Shown here: one piece after another, positions 20,652 to 29,298 of the stretch
Numbering within the stretch: the stretch's first letter is position 1
Layout of the letters: each line of letters begins with the position of its first letter
Assembly (NCBI GenBank): GCA_016234585.1
Contig: JACRBB010000008.1
Span: 1-32,204 of the forward strand
Length of the DNA: 32,204 nt
Direction of reading: 5' to 3'
Source: Candidatus Saccharimonadota bacterium
Lineage (GTDB): Bacteria > Patescibacteriota > Saccharimonadia > Saccharimonadales > UBA10212
The notes under the pieces: generated by a model
The model's input: only the letters and a program-made list of their open reading frames with translations
Database searches by the model: none
What the model was told of the DNA's origin: nothing
Made by a program: the position numbers and the translations under genes

Positions 20652-22790
20652 ATGGCCGAGACCATTAACCCATTAGGTAAGAAAATAATCAGCGTGTCCA
20701 CAGATTTCTGTGGCAAAGAGCTGACATTAGAAATAGGTCGCGTTGGTTTTAGAACCAGCGCCTCAGTTTTAGCGCGATACGGCGATACGGTCGTACTGGG
20801 TACGGCTATGATTAGCCCAGAAGCTGTGAACGGCATGGACTATTTCCCATTAAGCATCGATTACGAAGAGAAGTTTTATGCGGCCGGCAAGATTAGCGGC
20901 AGCCGATATATCAAACGCGAGGGCCGGCCCAGCGACGAAGCCGTGCTAATCAGCCGTTTGATTGACCGTCCTATCCGGCCGTTATGGCCCAAGGGCTACA
21001 GGCACGAGGTGCAGGGTGTGGCCTCGGTGCTGAGCCTGGACCCCGATTTTCGTCCGGACTCGATAGCCATGATAGCCATGAGCGCTGCCTTTATGCTGAC
21101 CGGAGTGCCATTTGAGGGCCCGGTGGCCAGTGTCCGGGTAGGCCTGGTAGATGGTAAACCCCAGGCTTTCACTAGCGCCGAATCGCTAGATAGCGGAGAC
21201 TTGGACCTAGTTGTTGCCGGAACTAAAGGCGCCATCATGATGGTAGAAGCCGGCGCCCGTGAGGTTAGTGAGCAACAGATAACCGAAGCCATGGAATACG
21301 CCCATAAAGCCATCCAACCAGCTATCGCTTTGCAGGAAGAACTTGTTAAAAAAGCCGCCCCAACCAAGCAAGAGTACCAGCTTGTTTTGCCCGACGAGGC
21401 AATCATTACCCGGGTAGTCAAATGGCTGGAAGACAAACTGGGCGAGGGCCTACGCGCGCCGTATCCCGAGCGTAACGACCTGGTTAACGAACTTAGGGTA
21501 AAAATGCATGAAGCCTTTGAGAGTGAGCTGGGCGAGGAGTTTTTGGAGAAAAAAGCCGATTACAATGAGGCCTTTGTCATGGCTGTCCACAAAGACGTAC
21601 GAGCCGGAATTATCAAGGATAATGCCCGTCCTGACGGCCGTAAATTTACCGAGATCCGCCCGCTTTCCAGCGAGGTCGGTTTGTTACCAAGGGCCCACGG
21701 GTCCAGCCTGTTTAACCGCGGTATGACCCAGGCCATGAACATTGTGACCTTGGCGTCGCTTTCCTATGTGCAAATGGTTGATACCATGGAGAGAAACGGC
21801 GAACGGCGCTACATGCACCACTATAACGCTCCCGGCTACACAGTCGGCGAGGTCCGCCGTTTGGGATCGCCTGGCCGCCGCGAAATCGGCCACGGTTACT
21901 TGGCGGAGCGGGCGCTTTTGCCAGTTTTGCCCGAAGAAGATGTGTTTCCTTACACTATTCGTTCGGTAACCGAAATCATGAGTCAGAACGGCAGTACCAG
22001 CATGGCAGCGACGTGCTCCAGCTGTTTGGCATTGATGGATGCCGGTGTGCCGCTTAAGGCGCCGGTGAGCGGAATAGCCATGGGCCTTATCATGGAAGAC
22101 GGCAAACCTTACATTTTAAGCGATATAGCCGATGCCGAGGATTTTGCCGGTGATATGGACTTTAAAGTAACCGGCACGGCCAACGGTATTACGGCGTTGC
22201 AGATGGACATGAAGGTCCACGGACTGCCCATCGAAGTATTGGCTAAAGCGCTGGAACAGGGTAAAAAAGGCCGTCTTGAGATTCTTTCGCACATGCTCTC
22301 GGTTATGCCCGAATCAAGAAAAGAAATGAGTCCGTATGCGCCGCGCGTGGAAGCTATCAAAATCAATCCCGAAAAAATCCGTGAAGTTATTGGCAAGGGC
22401 GGTGAAACAATACAGCGAATTACTGCCGAAACCGGTACCGAAATTGACATCAAAGACGATGGCACGATTACTATCGCCAGCCCCGACAAGACCAGTATCA
22501 ATGCGGCAATCGAGTGGATAAACAGCATTACTGCCGAACCGGAAGTTGGCAAGATTTACGAGAACTGCCGAGTGGTCAGCATTTTGGACTTCGGGGCGTT
22601 TGTAGAAATTATGCCCGGCAAAGAAGGTTTGGTGCATGTGTCGGAAATCCGCGAGGAGCGGGTAGAAAAACCCAGCGATGTTTTGAAAGAGGGCGAGAAA
22701 GTAACCGTTAAGTTAGTTGCCATCGATGAGCGGGGCAGATTGCAGCTAAGTATGAAAGCCGCCGCTCGGGAACAAGGCAAGAAAGGCTAG
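20652..22790 (+). CDS. pnp: Polyribonucleotide nucleotidyltransferase (PNPase)
   Basis: 712 residues from the ATG of MAETINPLGKK, preceded by AGAAAGGTG. A longer frame to 20580 would start inside the leader hairpins. Two RNase PH-like domains are present: the first with DGKPQAF and the helical linker after it, the second with RPDGRKFTEIRPLSSEVGLLPRAHGSSLFNRG and YMHHYNAPGYTVGE and the catalytic DIADAEDFAGDMDFKVTGT. A KH domain follows (IREVIGKGGETIQRI), then an S1 domain (GAFVEIMPGKEGLVHVSEI). PNPase degrades RNA 3' to 5' using phosphate. With RNase J downstream it supplies a basic mRNA decay set. The small membrane protein gene starts 4 bp after its stop. Confidence 0.97.
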   Translation: MAETINPLGKKIISVSTDFCGKELTLEIGRVGFRTSASVLARYGDTVVLGTAMISPEAVNGMDYFPLSIDYEEKFYAAGKISGSRYIKREGRPSDEAVLISRLIDRPIRPLWPKGYRHEVQGVASVLSLDPDFRPDSIAMIAMSAAFMLTGVPFEGPVASVRVGLVDGKPQAFTSAESLDSGDLDLVVAGTKGAIMMVEAGAREVSEQQITEAMEYAHKAIQPAIALQEELVKKAAPTKQEYQLVLPDEAIITRVVKWLEDKLGEGLRAPYPERNDLVNELRVKMHEAFESELGEEFLEKKADYNEAFVMAVHKDVRAGIIKDNARPDGRKFTEIRPLSSEVGLLPRAHGSSLFNRGMTQAMNIVTLASLSYVQMVDTMERNGERRYMHHYNAPGYTVGEVRRLGSPGRREIGHGYLAERALLPVLPEEDVFPYTIRSVTEIMSQNGSTSMAATCSSCLALMDAGVPLKAPVSGIAMGLIMEDGKPYILSDIADAEDFAGDMDFKVTGTANGITALQMDMKVHGLPIEVLAKALEQGKKGRLEILSHMLSVMPESRKEMSPYAPRVEAIKINPEKIREVIGKGGETIQRITAETGTEIDIKDDGTITIASPDKTSINAAIEWINSITAEPEVGKIYENCRVVSILDFGAFVEIMPGKEGLVHVSEIREERVEKPSDVLKEGEKVTVKLVAIDERGRLQLSMKAAAREQGKKG

Positions 22791-22794
22791 GCAA

Positions 22795-23013
22795 ATGGCT
22801 AAACGAATCAGCCGGCAGTCACAAGAGCAAAAACTAATGGCCAAGTGGTGGGTACGGATTATTTTGGCGCTGGTTTTCCTTGGTTTGGCTTACGGCTTTG
22901 CGTCCTGGGCGATTGACTCTGGCGCCTGGCTGGCCTACGGATTAGGTTTTTTCTTCATTGGCTGGGCTTTTGTCCAGGTTAAGCAGAGCGTTCGCAGCTT
23001 AATAAACCGATAG
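22795..23013 (+). CDS. Small two-helix membrane protein
   Basis: 72 residues: a basic start (MAKRISRQSQEQK), then two predicted membrane helices (about 20-38 and 42-60) and a basic end (SVRSLINR). Both ends are probably cytoplasmic. It begins 4 bp after pnp with AAAGGCTAGG as a possible ribosome-binding site, so it is likely co-transcribed with pnp. No family is recognised. Confidence 0.65.
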   Translation: MAKRISRQSQEQKLMAKWWVRIILALVFLGLAYGFASWAIDSGAWLAYGLGFFFIGWAFVQVKQSVRSLINR

Positions 23014-23029
23014 TTTTAAATAAGTTTTT

Positions 23030-23593
23030 ATGAGTAAACAGCAAAGCTTAGACAAAATTAAAGATGATATTATTGCTAAAAATATCTGCCCGGAGTTAGC
23101 GGCTTCGTCCACGCAGCTGGTTTTTGGAGATGGTAACATAGATTCCGAAATAGTTTTCATAGGCGAAGCACCAGGTAAAAACGAGGATTTGCAGGGCTTG
23201 CCGTTCGTAGGTGCCGCTGGCAAGTTCTTAAACGAAATGCTGGAAGGCATCGGTTTGAAGCGCCAGGATGTTTACATCACCAACATCGTTAAGTATCGTC
23301 CGCCAAATAACCGCGACCCACTGCCCGACGAAAAACAAGCCTTCCTGCCATTTTTGCGAGCCCAGCTAGAGGTAATAAAGCCAAAACTAGTAGCGACTTT
23401 AGGTCGCCACAGTATGGATTGCCTCTTGCCGGGGTTACAAATCAGCAAAGTCCACGGTCAGCCAAAAAGGTATAAAGGACAGGTTTACCTGCCTTTGTTC
23501 CATCCGGCAGCCGCTCTCTATAATGGCTCGATGAGGCAGACCCTAATAGATGACTTTGCCAAGATCCCGCGCATATTGGCGCAAATTAAATAA
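23030..23593 (+). CDS. Uracil-DNA glycosylase, family 4-like, lacking Fe-S ligands
   Basis: 187 residues of the family 4/5 UDG fold, which removes uracil from DNA. Motif 1 is GEAPG at 45-49 and motif 2 is HPAAAL at 158-163. NIVKYRPPNNRDPLPDE and the FLRAQLEVIKPKLVATLGRHS stretch align with family 4. The four cysteines that hold the 4Fe-4S cluster are mostly gone: only Cys20 remains, the preceding partner position is Lys17, and the second pair is Tyr89 (VKYRPP) and Phe105 (QAFLPFL). The enzyme must fold without the cluster. There is no Shine-Dalgarno; a TAAATA box lies 7 nt before the ATG. Confidence 0.9.
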   Translation: MSKQQSLDKIKDDIIAKNICPELAASSTQLVFGDGNIDSEIVFIGEAPGKNEDLQGLPFVGAAGKFLNEMLEGIGLKRQDVYITNIVKYRPPNNRDPLPDEKQAFLPFLRAQLEVIKPKLVATLGRHSMDCLLPGLQISKVHGQPKRYKGQVYLPLFHPAAALYNGSMRQTLIDDFAKIPRILAQIK

Positions 23594-23640
23594 TGAAATT
23601 CGAATTTATAAAATTCTAAAAGAAAGGAATTAACAAAAAT

Positions 23641-25707
23641 ATGAATCCAAAAAACAACCAACGAAAAAGACTTAACCAACCGGCAAAAAGCCGCAGTTTG
23701 GTCACGGCAACCGGGCGCAATGTCAGCCGCGGCGCGGCTATCCGCGCCCAAAAAAGGACCGTTCAAGACGCTAACCGCGTCGCCAGCCAGTACCTAGACG
23801 CTTCCACAAACGGCGGCGAGAAGTCCCAACCGCGCCGAGCTAACGTAATAGATGATAGCCCGCGCCTAAAAATCACCGGGCTAGGCGGCATGGACGAGGG
23901 TGGCGCAAAGAACATGATGGTCATCGAATACGCTAACGACGCCATTGTTATCGATTGCGGTAACGACTTGGGCATCGATTTGCCCGGCATCAACTACGGT
24001 ATCGCCGATACCGCCTATCTGGACCAGATAAAAAGCAAGATAAAAGCCTTTGTGATTACGCATGGCCACTTAGACCACATGGGCGCTTTGCCACACATTT
24101 TACCTAAGTACAACGTGCCGGTATACGGCAGCCGTTTTACCATCGGCCGGGTAGAGGAAATATTCCAAAACTTTGGCTTGCCGATGCCCGATGGCTTTGA
24201 GCTTAAAACTGTCATCATGAACGAGAATACCCACGAACGTCTTAAGATAGGTGAATTCTTCGTGGAGCTGGTGCGGGTTACGCACTCCATTCCCGGCAGC
24301 ACATCCATAGTCCTTGACACCCCCGTAGGGCGAATCATCAATACTGGTGACTTCCGGCTCGATCCTAACCCACTGGACCATGAGCGAACAGACATTGAAC
24401 GCTTGAAGGAGCTGGGTAAAGAAGGTGTACTGTTGCTAATGAGCGAAAGTACAACCAGCGATCGCCCCGGCCGAACACCTTCCGAAAGTACTATCGAACA
24501 AAGTATTATCGATATTATGGAAGGTGCTGAAGGCCGCATTTTCGTGGCCATGTTCAGCACTAATGTTAATCGTGTCCAAATGATTGTTAATGCTGCAGTT
24601 AAGCACAACCGAAAAATCGCGCTTGATGGCAGAAGTTTGGTTAGCACACTAGAGATGGCAGTTAGAAACGGCTATATGAAGATACCAAAAGGCACCTTTG
24701 TGCCAATCGCCAATGTAGCTAGCATGAATCCGCAAGACGTAGTTGTGGTCTGTACCGGCTCCCAGGCCGAGCCTAATTCGGCACTTCAACGCATGAGTAC
24801 TGGCGAACACAAATACGTTAAGCTCGAAGGCCAGGATACCGTAATTTTGTCGAGTAACCCCATCCCTTATACCGGCAACGACGCATTAGTCCGAACTATG
24901 GTGGATGAATTTATGCGCAAAGGCGTTCATGTTTACCGGCATGAGAGTCATGAGGTTGATAAATGCGGCCCACTGCACGTTAGTGGACATGCAAGCATGG
25001 ACGAATATGCCGAAATGATGGAGATGACCAAACCTAAGTTCTTTATGCCTATTTACGGTGATTACACCGCTAAGAAATATCATATAGACTTAGCGGTAGA
25101 GCAAGGCATTCCACGCAAAAACACCATCAATGCCAGCAACGGCGAAATCGTTGCTGTTAGCAAAGATAAGATCGAAGTTGTTGGTGAAGCGCCAAGAGGT
25201 ACGATTTTAGTAGATCAAACCGGCGCCATTGTTTCCAGTATCGTGGTCAAAGACCGAGTGCTGCTAGCCGAAGAAGGTCTAGTGGCCGTGGTTCTGACAA
25301 TCGATAAAAGAACCGGCCAATTACTTACCAGCCCCGATATCATCAGCCGCGGCTTTATTTACATGAAAGACAGCGAGGAGCTGATGAACGCCTTTCGGGC
25401 GGAACTACGCCGGGCCACATCCCAACGTTTCAAGCGTGTCGATTTGGACCGCTTCAAGGCCGAGCTTAAAGATTACGTCACCCATTTTCTGTATGAGCAG
25501 ACCCAGCACAGTCCTATCGTCATTCCGGTAGTGAACGTTGTTGGCGGACGGACAGAAAAGCCTAACGGTAACGGTCCAGACAAGCAGGTTAACAAACAAG
25601 TAGGCAACGAAGTAGTGAAAACACCCGAGCAGGTCGCGCTTGAACAGCAACGCCGCTTTGCCCAGATGCGCCAACGCCTTCTAAACCAAGACGCCCGCGT
25701 AGACTAA
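23641..25707 (+). CDS. rnj: Ribonuclease J
   Basis: 688 residues of the metallo-beta-lactamase/beta-CASP family, with endonuclease and 5'-3' exonuclease activity on mRNA and rRNA. The metal motif HGHLDH is at 141-146, and later landmarks include INTGDFRLDP and the C-terminal HVSGHAS and FFMPIYGDY. A basic, Gln/Arg/Asn-rich, probably disordered extension of about 75 residues precedes the catalytic domain (core RNase J is about 555 residues). The final 50 residues are also low in complexity. AAAGGAA precedes the ATG. It is followed by ftsK with a promoter of its own. Confidence 0.95.
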   Translation: MNPKNNQRKRLNQPAKSRSLVTATGRNVSRGAAIRAQKRTVQDANRVASQYLDASTNGGEKSQPRRANVIDDSPRLKITGLGGMDEGGAKNMMVIEYANDAIVIDCGNDLGIDLPGINYGIADTAYLDQIKSKIKAFVITHGHLDHMGALPHILPKYNVPVYGSRFTIGRVEEIFQNFGLPMPDGFELKTVIMNENTHERLKIGEFFVELVRVTHSIPGSTSIVLDTPVGRIINTGDFRLDPNPLDHERTDIERLKELGKEGVLLLMSESTTSDRPGRTPSESTIEQSIIDIMEGAEGRIFVAMFSTNVNRVQMIVNAAVKHNRKIALDGRSLVSTLEMAVRNGYMKIPKGTFVPIANVASMNPQDVVVVCTGSQAEPNSALQRMSTGEHKYVKLEGQDTVILSSNPIPYTGNDALVRTMVDEFMRKGVHVYRHESHEVDKCGPLHVSGHASMDEYAEMMEMTKPKFFMPIYGDYTAKKYHIDLAVEQGIPRKNTINASNGEIVAVSKDKIEVVGEAPRGTILVDQTGAIVSSIVVKDRVLLAEEGLVAVVLTIDKRTGQLLTSPDIISRGFIYMKDSEELMNAFRAELRRATSQRFKRVDLDRFKAELKDYVTHFLYEQTQHSPIVIPVVNVVGGRTEKPNGNGPDKQVNKQVGNEVVKTPEQVALEQQRRFAQMRQRLLNQDARVD

Positions 25708-25738
25708 AGTCTTAACAGGGACTAGTTACCAGAATTGA

Positions 25739-25768
25739 TTGACAAGCAAAGCATAAACATGTTATAAT
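25739..25768 (+). promoter_or_regulatory. Consensus promoter before ftsK
   Basis: TTGACA (25739-25744), 18-bp spacer, TATAAT (25763-25768). The start site would be near 25775, where CATTACC/GGTAATG (25774-25780, 25786-25792) forms a hairpin at the extreme 5' end of the mRNA. A second -10-like TATACT (25800-25805) lies 12 nt before the ATG. Confidence 0.75.
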
Positions 25769-25817
25769 TACAACATTACCATCTGGGTAATGCTTAAGAT
25801 ATACTGTTAATCATAAT

Positions 25818-28034
25818 ATGGCTAAAAAACGAAAAACTGCGCGCAAAAGTACCAAAAAGGTAGAAGACTCTAAAGCTTCTGGCGGCTTCTGGCGTGGCCT
25901 GGGGGCAGTTACCCTAATTATCGCCGGCATAGTGCTGCTGTTTGGTGTCTTTATTAGTGCGCCGATTCCACAGAATATGTGGGACGGTTTTTGGTGGGCT
26001 TTCGGGGTAGCCACCATAATTGCTCCACTTGTGCTTATTTACTTGGGGCTAACCAAGTTCTTGAGTGAAGACCAACGCATACCGCTGGCTAAGATGGCCG
26101 GCAGCATCAGCCTATTAGTGTTTTTGGCCAGCTGGCTGCACACGATGTTTATGAGCCAAGACGCATTTGGAGTAATAACCGGCGGTCATGGCGGCCACAT
26201 TGGGCAGGCAGTAGGCAATCTGCTTTTTGGAGCACTGGGTAAGTTCCTAGCATCCTTAGTGTTTTTTGTGCTGACAATTTTTGCCGTGCTATTCACTTTT
26301 GCCATCGAACCCCGTTCGCTGCTTAAACTAGCCGAACTATTTAAGCGAGAGAAGTCCGATGAAGAAGAGGACCTGGCGGCCTTAAAGAGTAAAATGGCGC
26401 CTGGGTTTCAGCTTAACGAGGGCGTACCGGTAGAGCACCACGGAGCGGGCGTCCCTACAGCCCGCATGACTAGTTTACGAAATAGCGCCCAAAAAATGGC
26501 CCCCGAGCAAGACCATGCGGCCCTAACAGTTGCTAGCGATCCCGACTGGAAGTTTCCCCCACTCGATCTATTGAGCGATAAACAAGACAAAGCCGACGCC
26601 GGTGACGTTAAGGGCAATGCCGAAATCATCAAAGATACCTTTGCTCAGTTTAATTATGACGTGGAGGTAGAGGGCGCCAACGTCGGCCCGCGCGTCACCC
26701 AGTTTACGCTTAAACCGCCACAGGGCGTTAAGTTGGAAAAGATAGAATCGTTGGATAAGAACTTGGCTTACGGGCTAGAGGCCCAGAACGTGCGCATAGA
26801 GGCGCCGATTCCGGGCAAACGGGCCGTGGGTATCGAGGTGCCTAATAAAAAATCAGCCACCGTCACGCTGCGCAGTATCTTAAGCAGCGCCGAATGGCAG
26901 GCAATCCACGACCCGCTGGCTTTTGTGGTCGGTAAGGACATTGCCGGCACGCCGATAGTCGCCGACCTAGAAGATATGCCGCACGTTTTGATTGCCGGCC
27001 AGACCAAAGCCGGAAAAAGCGTGATGATTAACAGTTTGCTGGGCAGCCTGCTGTACCGCAACAGCCCCTCGGACTTAAAGCTGATTCTGATTGATCCAAA
27101 GCACGTGGAAATGGCGCCCTACGACGGCATCCCCCATCTGATAGCGCCGGTAATCAACGAGCCCGAAAAGTGCATCAGCGCACTTAAGTGGGCAGTGGCC
27201 GAAATGGATAGGCGGCTTAAGACTTTTGCCACCGTAAAGCAACGCGATATCCAGGGCTACAACCAGCTTAAGAACGAAGAAGGCATGCCCTACATTGTGA
27301 TAGTTATCGACGAGTTGGCTGACCTTATGATGGTGGCCGCCCGGGACGTTGAGGCGTTGGTTGTACGCATCGCTCAAAAGGCTCGGGCAGCCGGCATTCA
27401 CTTGGTACTGGCTACCCAGCGCCCTAGTGTGGATGTTATTACCGGCTTGATTAAGGCCAACGTGCCCGGCCGCATTGCCTTTACCGTCGTGCAGCAGGTG
27501 GACAGCCGGACTATCATCGACCAGATTGGCGCCGAGAAATTGCTGGGACGTGGAGATATGCTGTTTAAGACCTCGGACATGCCCAAGCCTAAGCGTATGC
27601 AGGGCGCGTTAATCAGCGGCAGCGAGACCAACAAAGTTTGCGACTTTTTGCGCAGCCAGCGTCCGCCGCAGTATAACGAGGAAGTTGTCAGTCAACCGGT
27701 CCAGCTGGGCAAAGGCGGGGTAGTGGCCAGTATTGATAACGATGACGATGATGCTTGGAAAGATGCCGTGGCGGTGGTGGTAAACACCCGAAAAGCCAGC
27801 ACCAGTTTGTTGCAACGTAAGCTGCGGATCGGCTACGGCCGAGCCTCACGGTTGATGGATATGATGGAAGAGCAAGGTATAATCGCGCCTTCCGACGGCA
27901 CTAACCGTCCGCGCGAGGTACTGGTTAACAGTGTAGACGAAGTCTTTGCTGCCGAGCCGGTGGCAGCCGAAGCGTCTAATCCAGACGGCGACGTTTACGA
28001 CGACATGCCCGACGATGAACCGCCAGTGAGCTAG
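25818..28034 (+). CDS. ftsK: FtsK/SpoIIIE DNA translocase
   Basis: 738 residues. Four membrane helices lie in the first 170 residues. A short acidic linker follows, shorter than in E. coli, then the RecA-like motor: Walker A GQTKAGKS at 394-401, Walker B IVIDELADL with Asp498-Glu499, and ATQRPSVDVITGLIKANVPGRIAF. The C-terminal winged-helix gamma domain (TSLLQRKLRIGYGRASRLMDMMEEQGII) reads oriented sequences in the chromosome. The protein pumps DNA across the division septum and aids dimer resolution. A short acidic tail ends the protein. No Shine-Dalgarno is visible close to the ATG. Confidence 0.96.
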   Translation: MAKKRKTARKSTKKVEDSKASGGFWRGLGAVTLIIAGIVLLFGVFISAPIPQNMWDGFWWAFGVATIIAPLVLIYLGLTKFLSEDQRIPLAKMAGSISLLVFLASWLHTMFMSQDAFGVITGGHGGHIGQAVGNLLFGALGKFLASLVFFVLTIFAVLFTFAIEPRSLLKLAELFKREKSDEEEDLAALKSKMAPGFQLNEGVPVEHHGAGVPTARMTSLRNSAQKMAPEQDHAALTVASDPDWKFPPLDLLSDKQDKADAGDVKGNAEIIKDTFAQFNYDVEVEGANVGPRVTQFTLKPPQGVKLEKIESLDKNLAYGLEAQNVRIEAPIPGKRAVGIEVPNKKSATVTLRSILSSAEWQAIHDPLAFVVGKDIAGTPIVADLEDMPHVLIAGQTKAGKSVMINSLLGSLLYRNSPSDLKLILIDPKHVEMAPYDGIPHLIAPVINEPEKCISALKWAVAEMDRRLKTFATVKQRDIQGYNQLKNEEGMPYIVIVIDELADLMMVAARDVEALVVRIAQKARAAGIHLVLATQRPSVDVITGLIKANVPGRIAFTVVQQVDSRTIIDQIGAEKLLGRGDMLFKTSDMPKPKRMQGALISGSETNKVCDFLRSQRPPQYNEEVVSQPVQLGKGGVVASIDNDDDDAWKDAVAVVVNTRKASTSLLQRKLRIGYGRASRLMDMMEEQGIIAPSDGTNRPREVLVNSVDEVFAAEPVAAEASNPDGDVYDDMPDDEPPVS

Positions 28035-28062
28035 TTGACAAAACCTTCTATTGTTTGACAAT
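28035..28062 (+). promoter_or_regulatory. Promoter of the 28071 gene
   Basis: TTGACA (28035-28040) with a 16-bp spacer to GACAAT (28057-28062), which ends 8 nt before the ATG. The -35 starts one base after the ftsK stop. It predicts a leaderless mRNA. Confidence 0.55.
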
Positions 28063-28070
28063 ATTGGACG

Positions 28071-28601
28071 ATGGCAAAGATTTATGATAAATATCCTGGT
28101 GATGTTACTAATGAGACAAACTCAGGTGTAGTGCCTGCCGAGAGTGGCGAGAAAGACCAAAGACGCCAAACACTAGAGTCCTTATGGAGAGCTAGCGTAC
28201 TGGCTATTCTGACTGTAGATCAAAGAAAGAAACTGGCTACCGGAGATTCATCAGTCTTAGAAGATATACCGATAGAAGAGCCTATGACGCTGGGAGGGCA
28301 TGATGAAAATTCGTTGCCGACAGTCCTTTTCGTTATAGGTGGTAACCGAAACACCAAAGAAGCGGAGGTGAAATACATGGAGGTAAAGTGGCTCAGTTAT
28401 CAACCAAACCATGGCCTTGAGCCTTTAAGGGTGGTCATAGATTTGTCTGTACTTGACTCTGCATTTGTAACTTTGCGGGGTGATCAAACGCGTGAGATAA
28501 AAGAGATTGAAGCGCGTGAAGCACTAACCCAGATTATTAAAAGCTCTGGCTTAACCCCAGAAGAGTTAGATGCCTATAATCCCTTTGACAAACAGGGGTG
28601 A
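28071..28601 (+). CDS. Unrecognised cytoplasmic protein
   Basis: 176 residues, acidic and soluble. The first 50 residues look disordered or helical, followed by strands (PTVLFVIGG, YMEVKWLSY, RVVIDLS) and a C-terminal helix (IKEIEAREALTQIIKSSGLTPEEL). It shares general size and layout with the unknown protein at 30722, but I see no aligned motif. No Shine-Dalgarno. The last bases contain the -35 box of the rpsF operon. Confidence 0.65.
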   Translation: MAKIYDKYPGDVTNETNSGVVPAESGEKDQRRQTLESLWRASVLAILTVDQRKKLATGDSSVLEDIPIEEPMTLGGHDENSLPTVLFVIGGNRNTKEAEVKYMEVKWLSYQPNHGLEPLRVVIDLSVLDSAFVTLRGDQTREIKEIEAREALTQIIKSSGLTPEELDAYNPFDKQG

Positions 28602-28613
28602 TTAATCTATAAT
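28585..28613 (+). promoter_or_regulatory. Consensus promoter of rpsF-ssb-rpsR-efp
   Basis: TTGACA (28585-28590), 17-bp spacer and TATAAT (28608-28613), a perfect sigma-70-type match and the best in the window. The leader of about 74 nt contains CTCAAG/CTTGGG pairing (with one G-U) around a 15-nt loop followed by GCGGCG. This could be a binding site for the S6:S18 complex, which regulates this operon in many bacteria, but I cannot confirm the consensus. Confidence 0.8.
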
Positions 28614-28693
28614 CATTGGTAGTAAAAACTAAGCTTCAGCTCAAGGCGACTCTTTAGGCACTTGGGCGGCGATCCAGAGGAAGGAGTTCATTT

Positions 28694-29284
28694 ATGGCTA
28701 CAAGAGCCACGCAGGCAGATGCAGTACAAGGCGCGGACGAGGAGCGCAGCGAAGCCGTACAGAAAGGTACGGTGAGCGAGAACCACAGTTCGCAACGCAG
28801 TAATGTGTCTGCAAGCACTACCAGAGTCAGCAGCTCTGCTGATGAGCAGGGTAATGCGGTGCGAGGGTCGGTGAACCAATATGAAATAGCTGTGCTATAT
28901 CACCCAGATCTAGAAATAGATATGGAAAAAGCCAGTAAAAAAGTAGAAAAAATTATTACCGATAACGGTGGTAAAATTACCAAAACAGATAATTGGGGCA
29001 AGCGTAAGCTAGCCTATACCATCAAGAAACTCGACCATGCCGTGTACGTTTTTTACACGGTGGATATGCCAGGTGAAAACGTTGGCAAGGTAGAGCAAAT
29101 CTTTAATATTACAGATGAGATTATTCGTTTTCTGATAACCCGTCCCGATCTTAAGGCTATGGCCAAAGCCGAGGCGTTAAAAGCCGAAAAGGCTAAAAAA
29201 GCCGCCGAGCGCGGTGATCGAGATGACGCTGACAGGGAAGAAGACAGCGAAAACTCCAACAAACCGAGTAGAATAGAGGAATAA
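28694..29284 (+). CDS. rpsF: 30S ribosomal protein S6 with N- and C-terminal extensions
   Basis: 196 residues. The S6 core begins near residue 61 (VNQYEIAVLYHPDLEIDMEKA) and continues through TKTDNWGKRKLAYTIKKLDHAVYVFYTVD to about 160. S6 pairs with S18 on the small subunit platform. Before the core lie about 60 Ser/Gln/Glu/Ala-rich residues encoded by a copy of the palindromic repeat family. After it lies a charged tail (EKAKKAAERGDRDDADREED). Normal S6 is about 95-110 residues. The start is secure: GAGGAAGGAG lies 8 nt before the ATG. It is the first gene of the rpsF-ssb-rpsR unit. Confidence 0.94.
   Translation: MATRATQADAVQGADEERSEAVQKGTVSENHSSQRSNVSASTTRVSSSADEQGNAVRGSVNQYEIAVLYHPDLEIDMEKASKKVEKIITDNGGKITKTDNWGKRKLAYTIKKLDHAVYVFYTVDMPGENVGKVEQIFNITDEIIRFLITRPDLKAMAKAEALKAEKAKKAAERGDRDDADREEDSENSNKPSRIEE
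28718..28815 (+). repeat. Palindromic repeat element, copy B (5' part of rpsF)
   Basis: Begins GATGCAGTACAAGG and centres on CCGTAC/GTACGG (28755-28760, 28767-28772) with a 6-nt loop. It is read in frame as part of S6. The frame differs from that of copy A after a 1-nt indel, so homology is at the DNA rather than protein level. Confidence 0.8.
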
Positions 29285-29298
29285 GGGAGAAAACTATT

